Notes under the pieces: model-generated
The model's input: the letters and a program-made list of their open reading frames with translations, nothing else
What the model was told of the DNA's origin: nothing
Database searches by the model: none
Part shown: positions 1 through 9,702 of the stretch, one piece after another
How positions within the stretch are numbered: position 1 is the stretch's first letter
How the letters are laid out: the number at the start of each line of letters is the position of its first letter
DNA from: Cephalotus follicularis
Taxonomy: Eukaryota; Streptophyta; Magnoliopsida; Oxalidales; Cephalotaceae
Length of the DNA: 64,000 nucleotides
Assembly: GCA_001972305.1 (NCBI GenBank)
Contig: BDDD01001497.1
Location: 161,211-225,210, forward strand
Direction of reading: 5' to 3'
Made by a program: the position numbers and the translations under genes

Positions 1-10
1 AGCTAGACTG

Positions 11-1852
11 TTGGAGACGATATCCAGTGAGGACCGGGCTGAGAGAGCTCGCGCGAAGGAGAGTAAACAGAGTCCGACACAGTCTCGACCCGCATCGTCG
101 AAATGGCAAGACGGTGGTTCTCCAACGAAGTCGTCTAAGAATAAGACTCAACAGACAGCTTCGCAGGGTACTCCCATCCAGGGGAGTAATGCTAGATCTG
201 GAGATTGCTATTACTGTGGTCGTACGGGTCACCAACAGAAAGAATGCTGGAGGTTCAATGGCTGGTGTTTGAGGTGCGGGGCACCGGGTCATTCAGTGAA
301 GGACTGCCCGAAGAGTTCTGCTACAGCGCCTACTGGGCTGGGGAGCAGTAGTGGTGCGGCTGCGGGACCGTCACAGAGGAGGGACACCGGCAAGGGCATC
401 ACAAAAGGTAGAGTGTTTGTACTGGCTCAGACTGAGGTTCCAGAATTGACTTCTGTTGTTGGAGGTACTCTGTATATATATGGTTATTCTACTAGAGTAC
501 TGATGGATTCTGGAGCATCGCATTCCTTTATATCTGCATATTTTGCATCTTGCTTAGATGTCACCCCTGACAGCATGTCTTATATACTTGATATGAGCAC
601 ACCGATTGGAACTTCTATGTATACTGACTCGGTATATATAGGTTGTGAGATGTCTATGGCAGGCATTCCTTTGCATGCAGATTTGATAGTGCTGCCTATC
701 CGTGACTTCGATATTATACTGGGGATGGATTGGCTATCAGCACACCGTGCTCGTATGGATTGCTACCATAAGACTGTGGATTTTTGTCTGCCCGACGGAA
801 CGACCTTTCAGTTCAAGGGAGACAAAGGGTTCTCGACACCGATCATATCATTTATTCGTGCTTCGAGATACCTAGAGAACGGATGCGAGGGATATCTGGC
901 CTATGTTATTGATCGAAGGAAGCAGAAAGGCTTGAGCTTGGAGGAAATTTCGGTTGTGTGTGAATTTTCGGATGTGTTTCCTGATGACTTGGGGTCCTTA
1001 CCACCCAACAGGAGTATGGAGTTCGTTATTGATCTTGTTCGTGGAACGACTCCTATCTCTAAATCACCCTATCGGATGGCTCCTGCTGAGTTGCGAGAGC
1101 TGAAGCTGCAGTTACAAGACCTGATTGATAAGGGTTTTGTAAGACCCAGTGTTTCTCCATGGGGTGCACCGGTACTGTTTGTTAAGAAGAAGGATGGGTT
1201 GATGAGGCTCTGTATCGACTACCGGATGTTGAACAAAGCAACTATCAAGAACAAGTATCCTTTACCCCACATTGAGAATTTGTTTGATCAGTTGCAAGGA
1301 TCGAGGTTGTTTTCTAAGCTCGATTTGAGATCGGGTTACCACCAGTTGAGAGTAAAGGAAGGAGACATTCAGAAGACTGCCTTCCGAACACGGTATGGTC
1401 ACTACGAGTTCTTGGTGATGCCGTTTGGTGTTACCAATGCACCGGCAGCTTTCATGTCATTGATGAATGACGTATTCTGGCCATACCTGGACCAGTTTGT
1501 TGTGGTATTTATTGATGATATACTGGTATATTTGAGGAGTGAGGAGGAGCACTCTCGGCATCCGAGGATGGTATTGCAGGTTGTTAGAGAACATCGATTG
1601 TACGCCAAGTTCGGAAAGTGCGAGTTCTTGCTTGACCATGTGATCTTTCTCGGTCACATAGTATCTGGAGAAGGTTCGACGGTGGATCCATCAAAGACTG
1701 AAGTAGTGAGAGACTGGCCGCAACCAAAGAATGTGACGGAGGTGCGCAGTTTCCTTTGTTTGGAGGGATATTACCGGAGGTTTATCAAGAATTTTTCAAG
1801 GATAGCTGAACCCTTGACCAGACTGACCCAGAAGAAGACTCTTTTTGTCTAG
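11..1852 (+). CDS. Element A gag C-terminus, protease and reverse transcriptase
   Basis: 613-residue open frame covering the end of gag and the first half of pol. Two CCHC zinc knuckles (residues about 66-79 and 86-99) would bind the element RNA. The aspartic protease active site DSGASHSF is at about 166-173. RT follows: YPLPH near 416, a LRSGYHQ block near 440, and the catalytic FIDD at about 500-503. The frame ends at a TAG (1850-1852) exactly where element C also has TAG and element B has Trp, so this is a nonsense change inside the polyprotein and not its natural end; RNase H continues in the same frame. The real start is left of the window. Confidence 0.9.
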   Translation: METISSEDRAERARAKESKQSPTQSRPASSKWQDGGSPTKSSKNKTQQTASQGTPIQGSNARSGDCYYCGRTGHQQKECWRFNGWCLRCGAPGHSVKDCPKSSATAPTGLGSSSGAAAGPSQRRDTGKGITKGRVFVLAQTEVPELTSVVGGTLYIYGYSTRVLMDSGASHSFISAYFASCLDVTPDSMSYILDMSTPIGTSMYTDSVYIGCEMSMAGIPLHADLIVLPIRDFDIILGMDWLSAHRARMDCYHKTVDFCLPDGTTFQFKGDKGFSTPIISFIRASRYLENGCEGYLAYVIDRRKQKGLSLEEISVVCEFSDVFPDDLGSLPPNRSMEFVIDLVRGTTPISKSPYRMAPAELRELKLQLQDLIDKGFVRPSVSPWGAPVLFVKKKDGLMRLCIDYRMLNKATIKNKYPLPHIENLFDQLQGSRLFSKLDLRSGYHQLRVKEGDIQKTAFRTRYGHYEFLVMPFGVTNAPAAFMSLMNDVFWPYLDQFVVVFIDDILVYLRSEEEHSRHPRMVLQVVREHRLYAKFGKCEFLLDHVIFLGHIVSGEGSTVDPSKTEVVRDWPQPKNVTEVRSFLCLEGYYRRFIKNFSRIAEPLTRLTQKKTLFV

Positions 1853-2049
1853 GACGAAAACTGTGAGGCTAGTTTTTGTGAGCTGAAGGACCGGTTAGTT
1901 TCCGCTCTTGTCTTGGCATTGCCTGAGGGTAATGAAGGCTTTGCGGTCTACAGTGATGCATCGGGTAAGGGCTTGGGCTGTGTGTTGATGCAGCGAGGCA
2001 GAGTGATTGCATATGCCTCGAGGAAGCTTAAGCCGTATGAAGAAAATTA
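1853..2049 (+). pseudogene. Element A RNase H, N-terminal remnant
   Basis: Continues in the RT frame after the TAG at 1850. It carries the RNase H block with YSDAS (catalytic Asp) and IAYASRKLKPYEEN near its end. It then joins abruptly to sequence that in element C lies about 18 codons further on (YPTHDPELAAIIFALQKW in C is missing). The gap is not a multiple of three, so the frame changes here. This is a clear internal deletion of roughly 56 bp within RNase H. Confidence 0.85.
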
Positions 2050-3671
2050 GGCACTACCTTTATGGGGCGCAGTTTGAGATCTTTACCGATCATAAAAGCT
2101 TGAGGTATCTGTTTTGTCAAGATACACTGAATATGAGACAGCGCAGGTGGGTAGAATTCTTCAATGACTATGATTGCAGTGTCCAGTATCACCCAGGGAA
2201 GGCGAATGTGGTCGTTGATGCCTTGAGCCGCAAGGCTATGCTTGCTAGTGCAATGGTGTCGCAATGGAAGATATTGGAAGACTTCCAAGAATGGTCTCCG
2301 TTCAATCAGTCACCGGGGATTTTTGTGGCTGACATGCGGGTACAACTAGTGTTATTGCATCACATCAAAGATGCACAACCACATGATCCTGAATTGCAGC
2401 AGATTCGAGAGAATCTGGATTCGAAGTCTAATTTTAGAGTACATGATGATGGTATTATGAGATATCGGGGGCGTGTATGTTTTCCGAATGAGCCGAGACT
2501 GAAGGATGAGATACTCCGCGGGGCTCATAAATCCCTGTACAGTATTCATCCTGGTAGCACGAAGATGTATCAAGACATGAAGAAGTGTTACTGGTGGCCT
2601 GGCATGAAGCAGGAGATCACTGAGTATGTGGCGAGGTGTTTGACTTGCCAGACAGTTAAGGCCGAGCACCAGAGACCGGCAGGCTTGCTGCAGCCTTTAC
2701 CGATTCCAAAGTGGAAGTGGGAACATGTTACGATGGACTTTGTTTCGGGTTTTCATCTGACTCGGAACCGTCATAACGCCGTGTGGGTTATCGTGGATAG
2801 ACTCACCAAATCAGCGCACTTTCTGCCTACACACGTTACTGATTCTGCGAGCAAGCTGGCTCGGTTTTATGTGAAGGAGATAGTGAGGCTACACGGGGTT
2901 CCAGTCAGCATCGTATGTGACAGACATGCTATCTTCACTTCCAATTTCTGGAAGAGATTTCAGACAGCTTTCGGGACGAAGCTGAACCTGAGTGCTTCCT
3001 TCCACCCTCAGACCGATGGGCAGTCTGAGCGTACCATCCAGACCTTGGAGGACATGCTACGGGCTTGCGTTATTGATTTTGCTGGTACTTGGGAGGATCA
3101 CATTCCTCTGATAGAGTTCTCCTACAATAACAGCTATCACTCCAGTATCGGCATGGCACCGTTTGAGGCACTGTATGGGAGGAAGTGCAGATCTCCTGTG
3201 TGTTGGGATGAGGTTGGGGAGCGACCTTTACTCGGGACTGAGATTGTGGAGGAAACTTCAGAAAAGATCAGGACGATCAAGAAGAAGCTGCTTGCTGCTC
3301 AGAGTCGGCAGAAGAGCTATATGGACTGTGTCAAGAGAAGGCCTTTAACCTTCAGCGTGGGTGATCATGTGTTCTTGAAGGTATCTTCGTGGAAGGGTGT
3401 ACAAAGGCTCGGGAAGAAGGGCAAATTAGCGCCATGCTACATTGGACCTTTCGAGATTTTGGAGAGAGTCGGGGAGGTAGCTTATCAGCTTGCCTTACCT
3501 CCTCCACTGTCAAACGTGCATGACGTCTTTCATATATCTATGCTGAGGAGATATATCCCGGACCGGTCACATGTCCTGGACTATGATACTGTTCCAGTAC
3601 AGGATGATCTATCTTGTGAGGAGTTGCCTGTGTGGATTCTCGATCGGAAGACACAGACTTTGAGGAACTGA
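2007..3671 (+). CDS. Element A RNase H C-terminal half and integrase
   Basis: 554-residue open frame; homology begins near residue 15 (RHYLYGAQFEIFTDH), the first codons being out-of-frame RNase H sequence. Order: rest of RNase H with FTDHKSLR; integrase HHCC zinc domain (AHKSLY...HPGS...CLTC, about residues 173-210); integrase core with catalytic Asp in MDF (about 243), Asp in VCDR (about 303) and Glu in GQSER (about 339); C-terminal GPFEIL-type domain. It stops at TGA 3669-3671 where the family has Arg (CGA to TGA). The same frame continues in homology to TAG 3771-3773, giving the chromodomain-like tail. Acts in cDNA integration; defective here. Confidence 0.88.
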   Translation: MHMPRGSLSRMKKIRHYLYGAQFEIFTDHKSLRYLFCQDTLNMRQRRWVEFFNDYDCSVQYHPGKANVVVDALSRKAMLASAMVSQWKILEDFQEWSPFNQSPGIFVADMRVQLVLLHHIKDAQPHDPELQQIRENLDSKSNFRVHDDGIMRYRGRVCFPNEPRLKDEILRGAHKSLYSIHPGSTKMYQDMKKCYWWPGMKQEITEYVARCLTCQTVKAEHQRPAGLLQPLPIPKWKWEHVTMDFVSGFHLTRNRHNAVWVIVDRLTKSAHFLPTHVTDSASKLARFYVKEIVRLHGVPVSIVCDRHAIFTSNFWKRFQTAFGTKLNLSASFHPQTDGQSERTIQTLEDMLRACVIDFAGTWEDHIPLIEFSYNNSYHSSIGMAPFEALYGRKCRSPVCWDEVGERPLLGTEIVEETSEKIRTIKKKLLAAQSRQKSYMDCVKRRPLTFSVGDHVFLKVSSWKGVQRLGKKGKLAPCYIGPFEILERVGEVAYQLALPPPLSNVHDVFHISMLRRYIPDRSHVLDYDTVPVQDDLSCEELPVWILDRKTQTLRN

Positions 3672-3773
3672 ACCATCTCCATGGTCAAGGTTCAATGGCA
3701 GTTCCACCAACCCGATGAAGCAACTTGGGAGCGTGAGGAGGATGTCCGTGAACGCTACCCACACTTGTTCTAG
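3672..3773 (+). pseudogene. Element A pol C-terminal tail (chromodomain-like)
   Basis: 33 codons in frame with the integrase after the TGA at 3669, rich in W and E (VKVQWQF, EATWERE) and ending ERYPHLF before TAG 3771-3773. Element B has an equivalent tail at its pol C-terminus. Such tails are chromodomain remnants in chromovirus integrases and are thought to steer integration to heterochromatin. Confidence 0.75.
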
Positions 3774-3804
3774 ATTGATTTTAATTTCGAGGACAAAATT
3801 TCTT

Positions 3805-3818
3805 GAAGGAGGGGTGGA
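3805..3818 (+). other. Polypurine tract of element A
   Basis: Purine run GAAGGAGGGGTGGA directly before the 3' LTR start TGTAAGGCCC. It would prime plus-strand DNA synthesis. The sequence just before it (TTTCGAGGACAAAATTTC) is shared with elements B, C and E. Confidence 0.85.
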
Positions 3819-4001
3819 TGTAAGGCCCGAGATTTTCTTGTATTGTAATTTCACGATGTATTTGTACCTTTGAATTGTGGAATTAATAAAGGATGGATTT
3901 TCCGAATTTGGTGATGTTTTCCCATCTCTATAATGTTGAATTTAGAGTAATTGTGTTAAAAGAATGTTAAAAGGCTAAAACGACGCTGTTCTGGGAGAAA
4001 C

Positions 4002-4156
4002 ACATCGACGCCTTTAGAATCACGTTGACGTCCTTGAGGCAAAAGGGCACACGTAGCTGCATGCACATGCACATCGATCCGGACGAGGACATCGACGTCC
4101 TTGTGTAAAATTGATGAAAGACATCGACGTCTTGGAAAGACGTCAACGCGTTGACT
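4002..4156 (+). repeat. Palindromic motif cluster 1, LTR A
   Basis: Five imperfect copies of the motif ACATCGACG(C/T)CCTT, starting with ACATCGACGCCTTT at 4002 and ending with GACGTCAACGCGTTGAC. The cluster lies 183-337 bp from the LTR start. The LTRs of C and S3 have clusters at the same offset. Confidence 0.8.
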
Positions 4157-4910
4157 TTGAATGCCAGACACGTTAATCTACTGACATGTAACGTGCAAGT
4201 GGAATCTGGTTAGAGTCTTTTGCAGACGCCTTAGGGGCATGTTTGATACGTGTTGTGCATGCTAGATGATACCAGTCATGCAAGTGCTAGAGTTGAGGGA
4301 AGGGTATGACACTTGGGTGTGCATGCAGGCTGTGGTGCCACCCTCAACGCCTGCTCCTGCAAAACAAATGAGATAGAACTGGGAAAGAGAGAAAATGGGA
4401 AAATGGGACTGTGAAGTGCATGCAATGGACTAGAGAAGGAAGAGAGAGGTCCTACCTGCATAAAACGCCTCCTCTCTTCATCCCTGGTTCCGCTGAGACA
4501 TCTGTGTAAGAAACAGAGAGTTAAGGAGAGAAAACACTTCCACCATTGTTGAGCTTCGAGCTTGGAGCTTGGAGCCTGGAGTTTGTGGTGAGTGACCTAG
4601 AGGGGCTACTGTGACCGTTTGGAACGCAAAGAGGTGGACTTTCCAGCTCCTAACTTGGGACAAAGGGTAGGGGAAAGCCATAACTGTAATCTCGAGTTTG
4701 ATAGTCATGCATGGTCTATGATTTTGGGTGTATGAAATGCATGATTCTTGAACTGATTTTCCCACTGGATTGATGCCATGATATGGTAGAGATGTTTTGA
4801 GTATCTGCATGTTGGTTTCTTGCCTTGATTACCTGTTATTATGCATGATTATGGGTTGTTAAGGCTAATGTGTGTTAAGTCATGAGGAAGAAGACGACTG
4901 CTACTCTATA

Positions 4911-5236
4911 GACATCGACGCCTTTTAATGAACATCGACGTCTTTGTAGTTTTGCCTTGTTAATGATTGAAAGGGATCGACGTCTATGGAAAGACATCGA
5001 CGCCTTAGGCTACCTGCCTGGGTTTTGACGTATTATACGTCGACGCCTAAGGTTCCTACCTTAACACGTCGACGCCGTCAACATACGCTATCGTTTTAAG
5101 GTTCCAGACCTTGAGCGTCGATGCGTATGGATTGAACATCAACGCCTTCCATGCAGAACGCGCTGACGTTAAGGACTTGGACATCGATGCCTGTTGGAAA
5201 AGACATCGACGCCTTTTGGATAGACATCGACGTCTT
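4911..5236 (+). repeat. Palindromic motif cluster 2, LTR A
   Basis: About eleven copies of GACATCGACGYCTTT and variants (ACGTCGACGCC, GCGTCGATGCG, ACATCGATGCC), unevenly spaced at roughly 20-70 bp. Offset 1.09-1.42 kb from the LTR start, matching clusters in other LTR families here. Confidence 0.8.
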
Positions 5237-6555
5237 TGCTACTGTTTGGGGATTTCTTCATCTAATGATACGAAATGATCCCGATTCCTGTAAGAGTGCA
5301 TTTGAGCATTTGTATGCATTGCATATGCACTGTTTTCGGACTGATTGTATACTGTTTGTGAATTGTTTATGATTCATAAAGTTGTGGTATTTAGAAATGC
5401 ATATATGAACTCGGAATGTGATATTTTGAGTATGAAAATATGTATTGGTTAAATAACGTATTTTCAACCGAACTGATAAACAATTTACACTACTGAAACT
5501 GTTTAATGATATTTTCTATGGAAAATGTATATTTCAAATGTTGTCACTTTTGGGAAACATTTTGGAAATAACCTACCTGTCGTAGATCAAATCGATCACT
5601 ACTGTTTACTGTACTGTTACTGCTTATGTTCACTGCTTGCTCTGTGAATTGCTATGTGTTTGTGCTTCAGCCACTAGTTACATGGCGGAGATTCCCAGCA
5701 CCGGCTAGTGGTAGGGTTGTACCTAGGGGCCAGGAGCATGGCTAGGTGACTCACTGTACTGTTGCCTCGCTCGGTTGCCTGATGTAGGGGCCGGAGTGGG
5801 AGTGTAGCGTGGGGCCAGGAGTTGGCGGTGCAACACATACTACCTGTTGTGGTCCTATGTGGACATACTGACTGTTGTTGTGGTCCTATGTGGACATACT
5901 GTGCTGCCTATGGGTCCTTCTCGGACATTACTGTGTTTTTTGATGTAGCCCTGGCCGGGTTACTACTGTACTGTTTCTGCATACATATATTTCTTATATA
6001 TGTCCCACTAATATTTACTGCACTGTTATATTATATATATTTGCATATATAAATTGGGGTCTCCACTGTACTGCATCATTCATGCATTCATTACATGACA
6101 TGCATTTAATGTTGATCCCGAACTGTTTTTATGGCTTAGCCGAGTGAGGACAAAGGCTAACCCCCTACTTTAATAATTGATGCAGTGGACCGGTTGGACT
6201 GACATGGATGAAGATCAAGTTGTTATGTTCTTGATTTTGCTTATTCTCCTGCTTTGTATTAAACCTATGTTGGTTATGGTTTTCGGATGTACCATTGTTA
6301 TGGTATTGTTACTGAAGGATTTTAATCTCGTACTGTAATTCACGCTCCGTTTATGGGCGATTAACAATGTCGGATTATTCGGGGTAGCGTGCGGTATGGG
6401 ACGCACGTTACAAGTTTACAGCTTATGTTCTGTTATGCTTCCGCAACTGTTGTACCTTGGAAAAGTTTTAAATTTTATGGTTTTGCATGAGCTGTACTTT
6501 ATGTTAATTGCCTTTACCGCTTATATGTTACGTTTCTCTTAAACGGGGTGTGACA

Positions 6556-7039
6556 GGAAACCCCCAAGGTTTCATTTAAATGTCCAATTAGTGATCCTAG
6601 GATGAAATTGGGGCATTTACGGGCATTGGTTATGGGTGGTTCCTTCACCGGAACAGAAATTTTAAAATTGAACACCCTGAACCCTAATGTCCTAAATGTT
6701 TTTCTTTCGTTGTTTTCCCAATTTCCAACAGGAACCTACAGAGACCAGCATTATGTGCTAGAACCTACGGGGATTAGCATTACAGTATGGTATGGTTAAT
6801 GTGACCAGTGTTATCTCGGTTCCACAAGGCTATGACACTGAGGATGTGTAGATGGTGGAAGTAATACCTTGGGCCGAAGAGGCAGAGGGGTACCAAGACC
6901 TTACGGTTTGTTTGTACCCTTGTATGGTTTGAATTGAATTATGGAGTGTCTGTAGACCTAGGGTGTATGGATGGTAAATTGTATGGATGGTTTCCACATG
7001 TCAGACTGTGGGATTTTCCCTATCGTTCAGGGTGTGACA
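6556..7039 (+). repeat. 3' end of an older gypsy LTR (G0)
   Basis: 484 bp ending GTTCAGGGTGTGACA, then 6 bp and a TGGTATCAG primer-binding site. This is how a 5' LTR meets the interior of a gypsy element. Its upstream part should lie left of element A, outside the window. No gene is seen in it. Confidence 0.7.
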
Positions 7040-7045
7040 GTTGAC

Positions 7046-7054
7046 TGGTATCAG
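7046..7054 (+). other. Primer-binding site of element G0, truncated by insertion
   Basis: TGGTATCAG, the start of the plant retrotransposon PBS complementary to initiator-Met tRNA. Copia Z begins immediately after it. The last five bases, ATCAG (7050-7054), are the expected left TSD copy of Z. Confidence 0.7.
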
Positions 7055-7415
7055 TGTTAGACTAGGGGTGTCCCTTCAAGCCACGAGGTGGCTGCAATTA
7101 TATGTAATACACCCTTATTAATAAACTTCTTTGTTCCAATTATGTTTTAATATGCATATTCCTATAGCAATTGCATATGGTATATGTATATCCCAAACCA
7201 TCACTATGGATCAGCTTAATTAACAAATTAAATTAATACAGATATAGCGCCCTGTCGATCAAAGGGTTGGATCTCGTGCCTGGGAGGTTATGAGAATAAG
7301 ATCCTTACTTCCTTCTGAAAAAACGTTCCAAGTCATAGGTTCACTTTCTTAGGGAAATTGATTAACCAGATAGACTTGCCCAGTTATGCTTTCTCCTGGG
7401 TTCAGTGAAGAATGG
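7055..7415 (+). repeat. 5' LTR of copia Z, first segment
   Basis: Begins TGTTAGACTAGGGGTGTCCC, closely matching the start of solo LTR Y at 9703. It runs to TGAAGAATGG, where solo LTR X interrupts it. The rest resumes at 23983 (ATCATCTCATTGCAATTTGGG), which lines up with Y at about 10065-10085. Contains GGTTCACTTT, half of a hairpin conserved in these copia LTRs. Confidence 0.85.
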
Positions 7416-8643
7416 TGTTAGAGATGGTGACCCGTCAAGCCACTGAGTGGCTGGGTATAGCCGTTATTATCTCTTGGTTCAAACAGTCTTATTCGATTTA
7501 TGTGACATATGTACATACTTTATTGTTATTGGCAAGTCGTATGTGTTTTATCACATCATCGAAGAATTTTATTTGCTTACACATATGGTGCCCAATCACA
7601 TCAAGGGTTGGATGTCGGGCCGAAGGCTATGAGAAGGACTCCCTTATTCAAAGTCGTAGGATCATTTATATGGGGCATAAGTGAACCGGTTAGACTTGGC
7701 CTTTTCCCGTGAATGGGTTGGTGGAGTATCTCATTGCCACTTGGGATGAGCCCTAAAGCTAATGTGGGGTGCTTGCTAGGAGCTTGTACACTGAACATGA
7801 CCTACCATAGGAATGCTATTTGGATGGTTGCTAATCCCGTGTCAGTAGCAATTCCTATCTGTGGCGGTAGTGAATAGGCACTCAGTGCCTAGCCGGACCT
7901 GAGAGGATATGTCTGATCCTTTGAGCTGAGCTGTTGCTCTATGTTATATGGAGGAAGTTTTGCTTTGATCTACACCCTACACAGTCCTTTCGTGGGGCTG
8001 CAAATAGGATATTTTTGTGTCTTACCAAATATGCATGAAAGTAGGCGAGTACGCAAGATGGAATCGTCACACCCGTAGTGAGGGTGATAGGCTTTATGCT
8101 ATCTGTATCCATTACGGACTGAAAATACCTGCGTAGGTTACGAGGATTGGAAACGAGGTTTCTGGAAAGGTCCGCCGATAGTCGTAATGAGTTTATAGAT
8201 GTATAAGCACTGGGCAAAACTAGGGTTGATACGTATCCTTACCCTAGGCCGCGGATGAGCCGAGCATGACGAGGGATTATATTACACAGTAATCGTCGAC
8301 AGGAAAAAGTACCGGGTGAATCAGAGATGAACTTAAATTGTAGGAAATTAATCAGGGATTAATTTACACACCTGAAATATGTTGGTCATGATGAAAGGGT
8401 CTTAAAATAGTTAAGGACCATTTTCGGTAACTTTACCTATGTGCGGGGGCGTTTTGGTAATTTACCGTTGTTATCGATTTTGATTGGGACTTCCGGGTTC
8501 TGCTTGATTATCGAAAAGTGATATGTGTTGGACACATGTCACTTGGTGGTAAATCTAGTTTTTTAACTAGTATATATTTATTGGACATTAGTGAGACATT
8601 TGGTCGCTTGTATTTTACGATATCCTACTAGATGCCTGATTAA

Positions 8644-8651
8644 TATATAAA
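8644..8651 (+). promoter_or_regulatory. TATA box of LTR X
   Basis: TATATAAA about 1.23 kb into the LTR, the same offset as the TATA-like site in S1. A likely Pol II promoter for the element RNA. Confidence 0.55.
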
Positions 8652-9153
8652 GGGAAGTTTGAAAATGGGGAGATGGACTAATGGATAAAGCCTAATGTGT
8701 GTGCACGACGATAAAAAGGAAAAGTGTGACGCGTGAGACTCGTCCTTGATGCTGGCACAATACACAGACATGACGCTAAATGTTATTAACGCGTAACGTG
8801 TTTTCTATGATATAACATAACACACACAATAGAAAAAGGAGAGGCTCTGTGTTTACTTCATGGCGCATGGCTTTCGAAATTGAAACAGAGAAGAGAGCGG
8901 CGCAAGGCGCCGAACCGGGGAAGGAGAAGAGAGATGGCGAGTAGCACGCCGTTTCACCATGGCCGGTAACACGGACTTTCTCTCTTTCTCCCTCTCTCTC
9001 CCGATGTGAAAGCTTGGAGCTTTGGCGTCCATGCCAGCTTCTCTTTGCCACCGGTAGTCTTTGTGGGTGGAGCTAACCTTTATCTCTACCTATACTGATA
9101 TTAGATTAGGCATTATCTGCTCGGATCGGTGTTGTTTTGCCAGATTTAGGAAC

Positions 9154-9508
9154 TGAGTCAACTCACCGATTTTGCACGGTGAAACCGTTACTCTGCATTT
9201 TGTGGCTAGTCAAGGAGAATGGGCAACAGATATGTGAAGATCAAAGTATTTGATGGCCAGCGGTGGCAACGCTATGCCATGGCGATGTTGCCGGATCACA
9301 CTGAGTCAATTCAGTGACTCAGACGTCGTGAAGGCTGTGACTAGGCATTGTGCGCCGAGTCACGGCGAGTCTTTTGCAGTAATGAGTAGACGGATGATTT
9401 TGATGACAATATTGGCGTGGCTGAAGTGGTGGTTGCCGGGTGTGTCAACTCAGCAAGTTGGACTCACTGCCGGCTGTGGCTACACGTTCCATGGTGAGTC
9501 ACGGTGAG
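9154..9508 (+). repeat. TGAGTCA/TGACTCA motif array in LTR X
   Basis: Repeated GAGTCA-type sites, several paired as inverted repeats: TGAGTCAACTCA at 9154-9165, CTGAGTCA...TGACTCAG at 9301-9322, GAGTCACGGCGAGTC near 9358, TCAACTCAGC and GGACTCAC near 9445-9468, and GGTGAGTCACGGTGAGTT near 9493. TGAGTCA is the classic bZIP core; whether any factor binds here is inference. Confidence 0.6.
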
Positions 9509-9702
9509 TTACCTGCACTGGCGTGTAGATCGGCAAAATGGTTGGCCGAAATTAGCCTGGCCGGAGTTCTGGTGAGTTTGTAAGAATTCCGGCCAGAGGT
9601 CATGGCGATGAACAATGTCTACCGTCATAAGGAGGCTACTTCGAGCTTGTAGCAGCAAAGATGATGGATACTCGAAATGATGGTATGATTCCAATCACAA
9701 GT

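Larger units (their letters stand above)
1..6555 (+). mobile_element. Ty3/gypsy element A, 3' part (chromovirus, Tekay/Del-like)
   Basis: Partial plus-strand Ty3/gypsy retrotransposon: end of gag, protease, RT, RNase H, integrase, chromodomain-like tail, polypurine tract and a complete 2.74-kb 3' LTR. The 5' LTR and most of gag lie left of the window. Integrase after RT defines Ty3/gypsy; the C-terminal tail ending in an ERYPHLF-type peptide and the very long LTR suggest the Tekay/Del chromovirus lineage (inference). It appears inserted in an older gypsy LTR (G0), whose 3' end follows directly at 6556 with GGAAA as the expected right TSD copy. Coding capacity is broken by two stops and a deletion. 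Confidence 0.9.
3819..6555 (+). repeat. 3' LTR of element A (2.74 kb)
   Basis: Begins TGTAAGGCCC after the polypurine tract and ends GGGGTGTGACA. It is related along its length to the LTRs of element C (reverse orientation at 35750-38514 and 45715-48478) and to solo LTR S3. It contains two clusters of TCGA-cored palindromic motifs. The small ORFs inside it are chance readings. Confidence 0.9.
7416..9702 (+). repeat. Solo copia LTR X, first segment
   Basis: Begins TGTTAGAGATGGTGACCCG, related to S1 and W. It is preceded by AATGG (7411-7415). The other end of X is at 23982 (TTTCCCAACA), followed by GATGG, a TSD with one mismatch. No interior is present, so X is a solo LTR, itself split by Y. 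It has a TATA box at 8644, a hairpin at 8517-8544 and an array of TGAGTCA motifs after the TATA box. ORFs of 60-92 codons here lack support. Confidence 0.8.

Noticed and set aside
1-6555. Endogenous pararetrovirus
   Set aside because: The element has an integrase, LTRs and no movement or coat protein region; it is a Ty3/gypsy retrotransposon.
9250-9507. 85-codon ORF as a possible host gene
   Set aside because: It lies inside solo LTR X over the TGAGTCA array; it has no recognisable domain.
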